Assembly: GCF_965638725.1 (NCBI RefSeq)
Contig: NC_134974.1
Location: 2,378,143 to 2,442,142, forward strand
Direction: 5' to 3'
Source: Aptenodytes patagonicus
Taxonomy: Eukaryota > Chordata > Aves > Sphenisciformes > Spheniscidae
Length of the DNA: 64,000 nucleotides
Shown: piece by piece, positions 1 to 11,443 of the stretch
Position numbering within the stretch: position 1 is the stretch's first letter
Layout: each line of letters opens with the position of its first letter
The notes under the pieces: model-generated
The model's database searches: none
The model's input: the letters and a program-made list of their open reading frames with translations, nothing else
What the model was told of the DNA's origin: nothing
Position numbers and translations under genes: made by a program

Positions 1-3000
1 AGCACACACGGCAGCAGTCGGCACTGCGGGAGCTGTGTCACCGGGAGAGCCGAAATCCCTGCTTAGCTTTGCCTCTCATCCAGCTGCACGTTCTCTCTCT
101 CTCTCTCTTGGCTTTTTCCTCCTGTGCTTTAAAATAAAAACAGATCCGCAGGGCTGCGGCCCCCCCCCCGTCAGGACCAAGCGCCCGCCGCGCGCAGCAA
201 ATTGAAATAGCCGGCGGGGGACATCCTTAAACATCAGCCGGCTTCTCGGCGTCAAACCAGCGCTGCAATCCGGCTGCCCGGGCAGCAATCAACCCAGCGC
301 GAGCCCCGTCGAGGACCCAGCGCGAGCCCCGTCGAGGACCCAGCCTCCCATTAAGACTACGGGCTCCTGCCGACACGGAGGCAGCCCCCGACCACCCCAA
401 AAGGGCCGGAGGCGACCTGTCGAGGTGCCGTCCCCGCTCAGGGCGCCCACGCATCAGGGCGTGCAGGCAGGGAGCGAAGCCTGCGCCGCCTCTGCCCGCT
501 CCCCGGGAGGTTCCAGCTTGCTGCCGAAGCGAGAAGACGCAGCAGCTTCACCGAGGACGACCGCCGCATCTAAAACCGACGTGCCGGGAGCCCTCGCCAG
601 GTCCCGGCAGCGAACGCCGCGGCGGCTGTGTCCTCGCTTTGAAAGGAGGCGGCAGCCCCGCGCCTCTAAATCTTGCCCGAGGAGCAGCAGATCCTCCCGC
701 TCAGAGGGGGTCGGCACAAAGAACAACCTCCCGGACAGACAAACCGTCTGCAGCCGGGGTTTTAGTTTAGGTTGCCGTTATCCTGGTGAGAGCAGTTAGA
801 AAAAAAAAAAAACCCAAAACAACAAACCAGCGCACTCAGCATTTGTTTTGTTTTTGCAAAGACAGGGAGAGAAGTTACTTGCCTGGGGTGAGCGAAAAAA
901 AGAGGTCGGCGGCGCGGGACCGTGTCCCGGCCCCGGCAAACGGGTCCAGCTTCTCCCAGCTTATCACTTTCGGTTTTGCAGATCCTCCCCCACGGAGCCA
1001 GCAATTGCTCTGCTGGAGGTAAACTGAGGCAGGGAGCCCAAAAGAAGCCAGCGCTGGGTCAGCTGGGGGCGCGCACAGCCAGCGCTCCTCCTGCAAGGCA
1101 GGGCGACGGCTACGCAGCCTGGAGGGACGAGGGGAACCCTCCGAGGGCCGACCAAAGGGAAGCAGCAAGAGCGGCTCCCCGAGGTCGCCCCACCGCAACC
1201 GCAGGCAGAGCGGCCCCACGGCCACGTCTGCCCCGCAGCTATACCCCCCCACCCCCCGACTCGTCCCCCGGTCACGGGGACAGCACCCACCCAACGCGGC
1301 GGCCGGTTCAGGCCACGCTCCTCAAAGCGCCGAGTAAAGGTCGCGAAAGCCTCTCCCAGTCGAGCCGACTGGACGGGGAAGGGCGTAGAGAAGCTCTGGC
1401 TACGTCTTCCTTCAAAAGGGATGATGCGAAGGAACAGGTTTGGGGACGACCGACGGCAAGCGGCGTCCCCAGCAGGTCACCGGGAACCTGCCCGTCCCCA
1501 TCCCCACCCCAGGGCCAGGCCAGAAGACAGCCGGAGATCTCAAAAGAGCAAAAATGTTCATTACCGTGGCAGGCGCGAGCTCCAAACAGACGTTTTAATA
1601 CCCCCGACTGTAACAACCTGCATTTCTAGACCCACCAAAAGCTCTGCGACACTTGTCCCTACCGAAATCCAGCCATCTCCGGAGGGGAACGAGAGCGGAG
1701 CCCAGCGGGAGAGGCAAAACAACAGCCTCCACCGAGGCCTCAACCCCGAGCTGGGTTTCTGGGTGCTCTTGAAATAGAAACTGGAGCAAGACACGCCGGG
1801 AGAGCCGGGCAAGGCACCCTCCAGGCAGAGGATGCGGCGACCTCTTTAATGCCCACGCAAAGCAGAAGGGACCTCGGTCCGCTCGGGCTCCCGATTTAGA
1901 AGCGAAGGAAACCGCTGGCGGCGCGCCGGATCCCAGCGAAGGAAAAACCAGCGGAGGTTCGGTGTGAAGGCGTTTCGTGGAGCGGGCCCAGAGTTTTACT
2001 CCCAGGACAAAGAAAGAAAGATTACTGAGGCACCAGGAAAGCCCGAGTCTTAGGGACGGACGGGGTTTGAGCAGGTTTTGGACAGTAATTCTTTTAACAA
2101 AGTAGATTTTGAAACACCGGAGGGCAAAGTGCCGAAGTCAGCCCCAGACGGAAGCGGCGCGAAAAGAGAGCGGAGCAAAATTTGGAAGACAGGAGGGAAG
2201 AGAAGCACCCGAAGGTGAAGCTACCGGCTCCAGAGAAGAGGAGTTGGGATGGATTTGGATGCAGATATCCGACTTCCATCCCGTCGGACGAGGATAAGCC
2301 TCGGGGGGGCTGCCCGTGCCTGCAGAAGCCCCCGCTGGAGGCCGTGCCGGGGCCGGGCGCAAGTGCTTTCGGAGCCTGCGTGCCCCCCTCTTGCTGCCGA
2401 GGGGCCACGTCGCTCCGTCTGCCTGGATTTTACAGAAATCAGGGAAGGGGGTCTCGGCACCCGAGGGGTCTGCGCGTGGCCTCGCTCCTGTCTCGGGGAC
2501 GGAGGAGGGCAGGGAGGGCTCCAACACCCCCGGACGGTAAAGGAGCAGAGGAAACCCACAACCCACGGCTCAGAAATGAACTTTTTGGGTTGACGCAGGT
2601 GGTAACTCCCTGCCTGCAGACCCCGGGGCGCCCGCAGGCGACAGGAGATACGGTCCCCGACCTGGGGCAGAGCAAGGACAGCTCGCGAATCGGGCTTGGG
2701 AGGTAGACGCAGGCCGTGGGGAACGGCTGCCCAGACGTCTCCCCTCTGTCCCACGCCGCTCAGCCGGGGCAGGACGCGGGCAGGCGGACGAGGGCGGCCG
2801 CCCGCTTCACCTCCTCCTCCTGCTGCCCCACACGCCGGCCCTGTCTGCGTTCCCCCAGTCGTCCCGTCCCGTCCCCCCAAGTCCTACCCCTTCCCAGGCT
2901 GGGCACTGGGATTACACCCGCCGCCACAGGGAACAGGAGCGTCAGCCCAGTCCTGCCCCCCCCCCCCCCCTTCTCCCCAAATGTCCCCCAACCTCAGCAA

Positions 3001-4115
3001 CAACAACGGGCCAAACCTTCCACCCCCAAAACGGGGGCGGGTGGGTGTGTGTGGGGGGAAATATCGAGGTCACACCAGCCCAGACCCACTTCGAGCTGCC
3101 TGGCGGAGGGATCTGTCACCTCCCTGCTCGCCCCTTTGGGGTTGGGGGTGTGGGGGTCCCCAGATACGGGGGAGTCGGTCCCACCGGGCTGGGGCTCGAG
3201 CTCCCCTCCCCTCCTCACCTGGAGGGACAGCAGCGACGAAGAGCCCCTCGCGGGCTCGGTTAAGGGGGTGAGAGCTGGGGGTCACCCCTGGGAGGGGGGG
3301 GGCCACATACAGCCCCCCCAGCTGCTCTCTGCAGCCTTCTGCAGGGACATCGGCGCTTCCCAAAAGGATCAGAGGAGTCACCCTCTCCTATGGATGGGGG
3401 GGGGGGGGTGCAGGTCAACCTCCCCTCAGACTTTTAGGGGGGTCCACCGCTCTCCACAGCCAGGGGGGCTGGGGGGGGCAGCTGGCCCCCACAAGGTTCA
3501 GCGGGATTTGAGAGCTCACCCCTTTCTACAGGGATGGGGGGGCCGGGTGGGGGGGGGGTGTCACCCTTAACCGCTGGGTTTCTGGAGAACCGCCCCTTCC
3601 CCGTGGGATTTTGGGGGGGCCACCCCTCCCCTGCAGGGTTCAGGACAGGCTGGGGGGGTATCACACCCGCCTCCGGGGCTTTGCAGGGCGGCCCCGTTTC
3701 GGGGGGCACCCCTTCCCCACAGGATGGGGCGGGGGGGGGCAGCCCCTCCCTGCGGGGGTCAGCAAGGTGATTTGGGGCAGCGGGGGGGGCGTCACCCCTG
3801 TCTGTAGGGCTCGGGGGGGGGCTGTCCTTCCTCACAGGGTCAGGGAGGGGATGGGGGGGGTCACCCCTACCTACAGGGCTCGGGGGGGGGGGGGGGGATA
3901 CCCCCCCCCAGACTGAACCCCGGGCAGGGGTGACCCCCCCCAAGGGGAGATCTGTGGGGGGGAACGGGGACGAGCCCCTCACCCCCGGGGCCGGCCGAGC
4001 CCGGCCCGCCCCCGCCGGGGGGGGGGGGGGGGGGGAGCAGCGGCGCTGAGAGGCCTCAGCCTCGGCCTCCCCCCCCCGCACCCCCCGCAGCCCCCCCCCA
4101 ACCCCCGGCGCTTAC
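1..4115 (-). other. RNF115: RNF115 intron 1 (partial), no exon seen
   Basis: This stretch lies downstream of the first RNF115 coding exon on the minus strand and continues past the window edge. I searched it by eye for the next expected RNF115 piece (the zinc-finger residues following KLP) and did not find it, so I read it as intron. The left 2.7 kb is GC-rich unique-looking sequence with no recognisable gene or repeat. From about 2950 to 4115 it becomes dominated by runs of G and C with loosely repeating phrases. The open frames in it lack family resemblance and reflect composition. Confidence 0.6.
3270..3960. repeat. Degenerate G-run-rich tandem repeat
   Basis: Runs of 6 to 13 G on the plus strand recur every 40 to 90 bases, separated by similar phrases such as ggtcacccctnnctacagggctc. 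The copies are too diverged to fix one period. It lies in RNF115 intron 1 just downstream of the first exon. The G runs are dense enough to form quadruplexes on the plus strand, which is the non-template strand for POLR3C-direction transcription and the template strand for RNF115. Confidence 0.6.
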
Positions 4116-4208
4116 CGGCAGCTTGGGGCTGACCTCCCCCTTACAGCTGTGGCAGAAGAAGCGGTGCTGGGACACGGCGGCCGCCGCCGCCGCCGAGGCC
4201 TCCGCCAT
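4116..4208 (-). CDS. RNF115: RNF115 (BCA2) E3 ubiquitin ligase, first coding exon
   Basis: The minus-strand exon encodes 31 residues from an ATG at 4208 to a GT donor (gtaag) at 4115. It reads MAEAS, an alanine run, then HRFFCHSCKGEVSPKLP, which matches the start of RNF115, including the first cysteine pair (CHSC) of its N-terminal zinc finger. RNF115 is a cytosolic RING-H2 ubiquitin ligase that works with RAB7 and other vesicle proteins; the RING lies in exons outside the window. The start codon sits inside an AAGATGGCGGAGG element resembling a YY1 site. Gene order beside POLR3C fits human 1q21.1. The sister gene RNF126 begins differently, so the identification is firm, although only the N-terminus is present. 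Confidence 0.9.
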
Positions 4209-4534
4209 CTTCTCTCTCCCCCGCCTCCGCCGGCTCCCTGCCGTCAGTCCTCCGCCGAGGCAGCGAAGCCCCGGTCCGCCGGGTAGAGCGTCGGCGGAAC
4301 GACCCGCTAGCCTCAAGCTTCCGGTCCGCTCGTCTGCTCCGGGCCGAGCAGCGAGCTCGCGTGGGCAGAGCGTCACCTCGGCCCGACGAGGCGGAGCGGG
4401 CGGAGCATCGCCTGGCCCGGTCCTCCAGAGCGGCGCAACGAGGGGCGGCGGCCCCGAGCGCCACCGGAAGTAGCGGGCGGGGAACCGGAAGCGCCCGTTG
4501 CCATGGTGGCCCCGCGGGCCTAGGCCGGGCCTGG
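4209..4534. promoter_or_regulatory. Bidirectional CpG-island promoter RNF115/POLR3C
   Basis: Between the RNF115 start codon and a probable non-coding first exon of POLR3C lie about 320 CpG-dense bases without a TATA box. Three ETS-type cores (CCGGAAG) are visible at 4464-4471, 4485-4491 and, on the other strand, 4318-4324. The RNF115 start codon overlaps a YY1-like AAGATGGC. Divergent housekeeping genes with ETS and YY1 sites at the start are a known pattern; shared promoter use here is inferred from spacing. Confidence 0.7.
4490..4534 (+). other. POLR3C: Probable POLR3C non-coding exon 1 (3' end)
   Basis: A strong donor (gg|gtgagt at 4535) follows the ETS sites, and an acceptor (cttccccag, ending 5376) precedes the coding exon. 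Together they suggest a 5' UTR exon ending at 4534, an intron of about 840 bases, and a second exon starting at 5377. The transcription start was not determined; the left limit given is arbitrary. Confidence 0.45.
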
Positions 4535-4544
4535 GTGAGTGAGG

Positions 4545-5175
4545 GCCTGGCGGGTCCCCTCCGACGGGGCTGCGGTCCCCCGGGGGGGGACGGGACGCGG
4601 GGACCCCGACCCCTCTGACAGGACCCCAGCCCTCCGTGGGGGGCCGTCCCACCTTGGGCGAGGGGGGGACGCAAGGGACCCCGACGCCCCTGAGCAGGGC
4701 CGCCCCTTGGGGGGACACCCCCCCCCCGCCATGGACCCAGGCCCCCTCTGACGGGGCTGTGGTCCCCCGGGGGGCGGGACACGGGGACCCCGACCCCTCT
4801 GACAGGACCCCAGCCCTCCGTGGGGGGCCATCCCACCTTGGGTGGGGGGGGGGACACGCAAGGGACCCCGACCCCCTGAGCAGGGCTGCCCCTTGGGTGG
4901 GACACAGACATCCCCCCACCCCCCGCCATGGACCCAGGCCCCCTCTGACAGGGCTACAGTCCCCCGGGGAGGGACACGGGGACCCCGACCCCTCTGACAG
5001 GACCCCAGCCCTCTGTGGGGGGCTGTCCCACCTTGGGGGGGGGAGATGCAAGGGACTCTGACCCCCCTGAGCAGGGCTGCCCCTTGGGACACACACACCC
5101 CCACCCCCACCCCCCGCCATGGACCCAGGCCCCCTCTGACGGGGCTGCGGTCCCCCGGGGGGGGACGCGGGGACC
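4545..5175. repeat. About 190-bp tandem repeat, just over 3 copies
   Basis: The phrase ctctgacggggctgcggtcc recurs at about 4558, 4745, 4943 and 5132, giving periods of 187 to 198 bases. Each unit carries the landmarks gacaggaccccagccct and gagcagggctgcccctt. It occupies the proposed first intron of POLR3C, directly beside the bidirectional promoter. Copies differ by a few percent and by G-run length. Confidence 0.85.
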
Positions 5176-5407
5176 AGCCGCGTGCCGGAGCGTCCGTCCG
5201 CTCCCCGTCTCGCCCCCACTACGGCGCCCGGGGGGCCGGTTTCGCTCAAGCACTCGGTCTCCCACCGCGCATCCGTTTTGGGACGGAGCACGGATGGGTT
5301 TCTCCGGGCAGCGGCGGCGGCGGCACGGCCCCCGTCCCCCCAGAACGGCCGTAATAACGGCGGCGCTCTTCCCCAGCACCGCCGGGCGTGTTTAATCTGC
5401 CGTCGAG

Positions 5408-8400
5408 ATGACCCAGGCGGAAATAAAGCTGTGTTCCCTCCTGCTGCAAGAACACTTCGGGGAGATCGTGGAGAAGATAGGGACTTACCTTATCAGGACG
5501 GGCAGCCAGCCGCTGCGGATGATCGTCAGTGACACGGGGCTGTTGCTGGATCAGGTGCGTCCCAAAGCCACCCGCGGCGGCTGTAGCCCGGGTGCGATCG
5601 GAGGCGTTCGATAACGCGGCCCGGGCCGCTCCGATATCGGCCCGAGCTGTCAGTCGCCGCCGCCGCTCCCGAAGGGGAAACTGGTGGGAAAACCTTGGGG
5701 AGGACAAACGAGCGCTTTGACGCCCGTAAGAAAAACATCGGGTGGGTTTTCTTGAGCGGGAGAGAAGGTTCGTCACCTCACTTAAGGAGTCGTCTGGGAA
5801 GGAGGAGAGCGTAACTCTGACGTCTCCGCAGGGAGCAAAGGCAGGGAATAGAGCCCAGAGCGAGGGGGGTGACGCGCCCCGGGGGGGGGCAAGACGGTGC
5901 CAGAAACGCCGGCAGCTCGGCACCGGGGAAGGTCGCAGCGGGGCGGTGGGAAACGGTGGCTGTGCGTGGAGGAAATGCTCCGGCGGCGGCGGCGAAGGGG
6001 GGGGGCGAGCGCAGCGGGGGCTTCTCCGTCCCGTAACCGAGCCCCGCTCTGCCTCGGGCAGGTTAAGAAAGCCCTCTGCGTCCTCATCCAGCACAACCTG
6101 GTGACGTACCAGCTGCAGAAGCGAGGTTTCGTGGAGTACGAGGCCCAGTGCAAGCGGGTCCTGAGGATCCTCCGCTACCCGCGTTACATCTACACCGCCA
6201 AGACCCTCTACAACGACACGGGCGAGCTCATCGTGGAGGAGCTGCTCCTCAACGGCAAAATGACGATGAGCGCGGTGGTGAGGAAGGTGGCGGACAGGCT
6301 GACTGAAACGATGGAAGGTGGGAAGCGCCTCTCCTTAAAAAAAAAAACCAAAACAAAAGGGGTCTGGGAGGGGGAGGAGGTGCAGCGGCCGCCGGAGGCC
6401 GGTTTCGCTCGGTGAATGTGGTACCGGAGGCTCTGTGGGCCGCGTTGCAGGGGGAAGCTGGCTGTGAACTCGGAGAAGGAGCCACCCAAAGTGGCCTCGC
6501 TGCCGGAGGGGTCGTAAATGCCACCCCCGACACCCCCCCTGCCCCCAAAACGGCCTCCGAGCAGCCTGTTCGTGGTGGTTCTTTGAGGACCGCAGCGTCG
6601 CCTCGTCCTCTGGAGCCGCGGGAACGAGCCGGGGGCTGGCGGAGCTTGACGCCGCCCTCTCTGTCCTCTGGCCTAGACGGGAAGACCATGGATTACGCCG
6701 ACGTCTCCAACACGTTTGTGCGCCTGGCGGACACGCACTTCGTGCAGAGGTGCCCCCTGGTCCCCGAAACCCCCGAGAGCCCCGAGGCGCCGCCTCCCCC
6801 TGCGCCCACGCTGGTGATCAACGAGAAGGACATGTACGTCGTGCCCAGGCTGAACCTCGTAGGTGAGAAGCTCCTCGGGGGTGACCCCGGCTGCTACCGG
6901 GTGTCAGGGGAGCGCTCGGCCACGCGCTTCCCCGCAGCGGTTTTTAAAAGCGAACGCCGTCGTCTTTGTCCAACAGGGAAAGGGAAGCGGAGGCGATCGT
7001 GCGACGAGGAAGAGAACGGCGAACGCAAGGCTAAAAAGCAGAAGCAAGATGGAGAAAGCTCGGAGGTAAGTGGGGACGCTGAAGCCATGTCGCCCTCGGC
7101 TCTGCGGGGCTGTAAATTGGAGCCGGGCCTGCGGCGGGCGGGAAGGGCGGGGGCAGCTGCCTGTTGGGCGGGACGCTGCCCGTCTCCCGCGTGTCACCTT
7201 TGCTGGGGACGCAGCGCTGCCCCTGTCCTGCCAAGAGCCGAGCTCCTTCCTCCCCCTCTGAGCTTACGGGCTCGAGGGACCCAGCGTCTTCCCAAACACG
7301 TTCTCCTGAGGAAACCAAACGAGCGGTTTTGTGGCTCCTCTCCCTCCGTTTTGTGGCTCCTCTCCCTTAGTTTTTGTGGCTCCTCTCCCTTAGTTTTGTG
7401 TCTCCTCTCCTTCAGGTTTTTGTGGCTCCTCTCCCTCCGTTTTGTGGCTCCTCTCCCTCAGGTTTTTGTGGCTCCTCTCCCTCGCTTTTGTGGCTCCTCT
7501 CCCTCACTTTTGTGGCTCCTCTCCCTCAGGTTTTGTGTCTCCTCTCCCTCAGGTTTTTGTGGCTCCTCTCCCTCAGGTTTTTGTGGCTCCTCTCCCTCAG
7601 GTTTTTGTGGCTCCTCTCCCTCGCTTTTGTGGCTCCTCTCCCTCCGTTTTGTGGCTCCTCTCCCTCGGTTTTGTGGCTCCTCTCTCACTGTTCCCCCACA
7701 GCCTCCGCCCGACGACGGCATTTACTGGCAAGTCAACATCGACCGGTTCCACCAGCATTTTCGAGACCAGGGGATCGTCAGTGCCGTGGCCAACCGCATG
7801 GATCAGGTTCGTGGAAGTGCTCGGAACCCTCCTGCAGTCGCTCTCCACCTCACGGGGGGAGCTTGATGGTTGCGGTCACGGCGGGGAGGTTTTAAACCCT
7901 GCTCCGGGGCAGGCAGGGGCGGCCCGCGTTCGGTTCCTGCCGCGGGAGGAGCTCAGGACAGAGGTTCTCCCTAACGAAGGGCCGTTTCCTTCCCCCGCGG
8001 ATCCAGACCAGCAGCGAAATAGTGCGGACGATGCTGCGGATGAGCGAAGTCACCACGTCCTCCAGCGCCCCGTACACCCAGCCGCTCTCTTCCAACGAGG
8101 TCGGTTCCTGCCCCTGAGAAATCGTGGGGGGGTAGCCGAGGCCCTCCTCCGCTCGCACGGCTCCGGCACCGGCTTTGGATCGGGCAGGAAAAGTCTGTGA
8201 AGCGCCCGCAGATTTAGGCGAGCTGCTTACTCCGTTTTACCCCCGCTTACAACGTGCCCGTTTTCCCTCCCGTAGATATTCAGGTCTCTTCCAGCCGGGT
8301 ACAACATTGTGAAGCAAGTTTTGGACCAGTATCTCACCCTGTTAGCCGACGACCCGGTGAGAAACGCGCCGTTATTTTTACGACTCGGTTGGGTAAAGAA

Positions 8401-11081
8401 GTTCGGTGCCGCCCGATGGCGGCTCCTCGCCGAGCTCCCTGCACCCCGAGGCTGTGCCGCGCGCCGGGGAGGTCTCGGGCTGAGGGAAAACCAGTTTCCT
8501 ACGGATATTTAAAAGATACCGAAAGCGTTAAAAAAATACGGGCGATGTCCTTAGGCTGCCGAGGACAGATACGCGCGTTTTCATTCATAAAATCCATGTG
8601 TTACTTTTTACGGTCGGGGCTTTTGTTACTTTGGGACGTCCCGAACTTCTTGTTTTTTTCTTTTCTTGTAGCTCGAGTTTGTGGGTAAATCCGGGGACAG
8701 CGGCGGGGGCATGTACACCGTCAGTATCCTTCCTGGGTGAACTGCCCGGCCCGGCGTTTTCCAGCGCGCAAAACGTTTCCCGGGTGCTGGTGTTATCCCC
8801 TTGACCTTGATCTTGTACAGATCTTCACAAGGCCCTGGCGTCCCTGGCGACGGCAACCCTGGAGTCCGTCGTGGAGGAGAGGTGAAACGGCGATTTGAAG
8901 AGTTCTCCGCCCCCTCTCGCTTCCGTCCGCTGATTTGTTCTCCTCTCCCGCGCAGGTTTGGTTCCCGCTGTGCCCGGATATTCCGCTTGCTCCTGCGCAA
9001 GAAGCACCTGGAGCAGAAGCAAGTGGAGGATTTTGCCATGATCCCGGCCAAGGAGGCCAAGGACATGCTCTACAAAATGCTGTCGGAGAATTTCGTGGCC
9101 CTGCAGGTGAGCGTGCCCGCCCTGTCGCCGGAGCGAAGGTGAGGCGAGGGGCGTCCGGACAGAGGACGAGCTCTGGGGGCTGGAGAGCGACGGATGCGGA
9201 GGCCTCGGAGATTCCCCGAGCGAGAGCCGACGTCGCTCTCCCGCTCCTCGCATAAACGACTGTCCGGGCGACGGGCGTTTCCCGGCATCGCTCCCGTGAG
9301 CGAGGGACGCTGCGCCCCGCGCGGGACGCCGGCAAAACCCCGGCTCCGTCCCCAGCCCCGCGTAGCTCACCGCGACGGTCAAGTCCTCCCCACTTCTCTC
9401 GCCCACCGGCAGGAGATTCCCAAGACTCCCGACCACGCGCCGTCCCGCACCTTCTACCTCTACACCGTGAACGTCCCGTCCTCTGCGCGGATGCTGCTCC
9501 ACAGATGCTACAAGGTACGTCCCAGCCACCGCCCTGGGCGCTCCCGGAGACCCGCCAGCGGCTCTGCTCGGTCTGCCTGTCCCCGAAAGCCACTGCCACC
9601 GGCCTGATCCCTGTCGGGTCCCCGCGTGGCCGCCATCCACGTCGATATTCCCAAGCAGCGGGGGGGGGTGTGTGTAAATCCAGGCCCCCCCAAGCGTGCT
9701 CCTGCTCCAGGCGCTGGAGCCCCGTGGCTCTCCACCACCACCACCACCACCACGCGTGGTTGTTCTTCTCCTCCACCACGCGTGGTGGTTGTTGTTCTCC
9801 TCCACCGCGCGTGGTGGTTCTTCTCCTCCACCACCACCACACACGGTTGTTCTTCTCCTTCTCCTCCACCACCACCACCACCACCACGCGCAGTGGTTCT
9901 CCATCACCACATGTGGTTCTCCACCACCACGCATGGTTGTTCTCTACCATCACCACCACACGTGGTTCTCCTCTTCCTCCACCACCACCACGCGTGGTTC
10001 TCCTCTTCCTCCACCACCACCACGCGTGGTTCTCCTCTTCCTCCACCACCACCACGCGTGGTTCTCCTCTTCCTCCACCACCACCACGCGTGGTTCTCCT
10101 CTTCCTCCACCACCACCACGCGTGGTTCTCCTCTTCCTCCACCACCACCACGCGTGGTTCTCCACCACCACGCATGGTTGTTCTCTACCATCACCACCAC
10201 ACGTGGTTCTCCTCTTCCTCCACCACCACGCGTGGTTCTCCTCTTCCTCCACCACCACCACGCGTGGTTCTCCTCTTCCTCCACCACCACCACACATGGT
10301 TGTTCTCCTCCTCCACCACCACGCGCGGTTCTCCTCTTCCTCCACCACCACGCGTGGTTGTTCTCCTCCTCCTCCTCCACCACCACGCGCGGTTCTCCTC
10401 CACCACCCATGAGCGAGGGCGGCTGTTGGGCCGTCCCCGCACAGCCCCCGGCCCTGGCAGCGACGTGGCTGGGTGTAACAGCCGCCTCCTCCGCCCCGGG
10501 GACTCTCCGGGATGGTGCCACCGGGGGGTGGCGGCAGCGACGTCCCCGTCTCACCCTGCCCCCTTTCTCCTTCCTCTTCCCAGAGCGTGGCCAACCTGAT
10601 CGAACGGCGTCAGTACGAGACCAAGGAGAACAAGTGAGCGCTGGGGCTCCGGCGTCGCGAGGAAGGGCTGGTGGCTTTGGGTGGGGGGGGTGGGGGGCTG
10701 AGGCCACCATTTTCTTGTCTGTCACCCCCCCAGGCGGCTGCTGGAGAAGTCGCAGCGGGTGGAAGCCATCTTGGCGTCCATGCAGGCCACCGGTGCCGAG
10801 GACGCGCAGCTGCAGGAGATCGAGGAGATGATCACGGCCCCCGAGCGCCAGCAGTTGGAGAACCTCAAACGCAACGTCAACAAGTGAGCGCCAGCGGGGG
10901 GGGGACACACACGACGGGGACGGGGACGGGGACGGGAGCGGGCTGGGGACGCCCTCGGCCTTCCCGCGCGCTCCCGCTGCTCCGTCTGCCCCCCCCCAGG
11001 ATCGACGCCAGCGAGAACCAGGTGGACGAGACCATCTTCGTGCTGGAGTCCTTCATCGAGAGCACCGTGAAGAAGCCCTGA
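5408..11081 (+). CDS. POLR3C: POLR3C, RNA polymerase III subunit RPC3 (RPC62)
   Basis: Fourteen coding exons join in phase to 534 residues, exactly the human length: 5408-5554, 6062-6317, 6677-6862, 6977-7065, 7702-7806, 8007-8099, 8276-8356, 8672-8723, 8821-8881, 8956-9106, 9413-9514, 10584-10633, 10734-10883, 11000-11081. All introns are GT-AG. The protein starts MTQAEIKLCSLLLQEHFGEI and ends in the ETIFVLESFIESTVKK region. RPC3 forms the RPC3-RPC6-RPC7 subcomplex of nuclear Pol III, needed for initiation on tRNA, 5S and other short genes; the family has four winged-helix domains and a C-terminal coiled coil (here about residues 442-534). Exon 4 adds a charged linker (GKGKRRRSCDEEENGERK), as in mammals. 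No disabling change was seen. Introns 4 and 11 hold minisatellites. Confidence 0.97.
7326..7690. repeat. About 20-bp minisatellite in POLR3C intron 4
   Basis: Roughly 17 copies of a unit like tttgtggctcctctccctcg fill the intron up to about 10 bases before the acceptor of exon 5. Copies differ mainly at the last 3 to 5 bases (ccg, tta, cagg). The pyrimidine-rich units run straight into the polypyrimidine tract of the acceptor. Confidence 0.9.
9728..10412. repeat. 32-bp CCACGCGTGG minisatellite in POLR3C intron 11
   Basis: Units of ctcctcttcctccaccacca plus a palindromic CCACGCGTGG core repeat at an exact 32-base period in the centre (phrase starts at 9961, 9993, 10025 and onward). Edges carry shorter or mutated units (acatgtgg, gcatgg, gcgcgg). 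About 20 units are present. The array makes up most of intron 11. Confidence 0.9.
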
Positions 11082-11172
11082 GGGTGCTGGGGGCCCCGGC
11101 GGGGAGCACGCGGGCGCCGGCGGGGGGGACGTGGGCCTCACGGCCGCCCGGGCCGCTGCCGCTTGTGAGGGA

Positions 11173-11178
11173 AATAAA
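11173..11178 (+). terminator. POLR3C: POLR3C polyadenylation signal AATAAA
   Basis: A canonical AATAAA lies 92 bases after the POLR3C stop codon, giving a very short 3' UTR. It ends 265 bases before the NUDT17 start codon. Confidence 0.85.
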
Positions 11179-11443
11179 GCAGAAGCCGCTGATGCCGCCC
11201 GAGCGTCCCGTGGGGACTGGGCGCGGTGGGGACGCTGTCCCCGCGCCTCCCGGAGCACCCTGGGCCGGGGGGGGGCCCGGTCTAGGGCGCCGGTGGCGGA
11301 GGGTGGCACCGTCCTGTCCCCGGGGCTGGCGCTGCCCCAGCGGCCGCCGGCAGGGGGCGCGCTCGCCGACGGACACCTCCCCCTCCCTTACCCGGGGGAG
11401 GGCCACGCCCACCGCGGGGAGCGCCACGCCCACCGCGGCGCCC
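11179..11443 (+). promoter_or_regulatory. POLR3C-NUDT17 intergenic gap, NUDT17 promoter
   Basis: Only 265 GC-rich bases separate the POLR3C polyadenylation signal from the NUDT17 ATG, so cleavage, termination and the NUDT17 promoter must share this space. No TATA box is visible. GC boxes (gggcgg-like) and CpGs are common. The exact transcription start cannot be placed. Confidence 0.5.

Noticed and set aside
425-1629. Overlapping open frames in the first 1.6 kb
   Set aside because: Both strands are open in several frames because the sequence is GC-rich. None shows family similarity, and the region lies within RNF115 intron 1.
9505-10599. Histidine/proline/serine-rich open frames over the 32-bp array
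   Set aside because: They are translations of the intronic minisatellite between two well-supported POLR3C exons and have no independent gene features.
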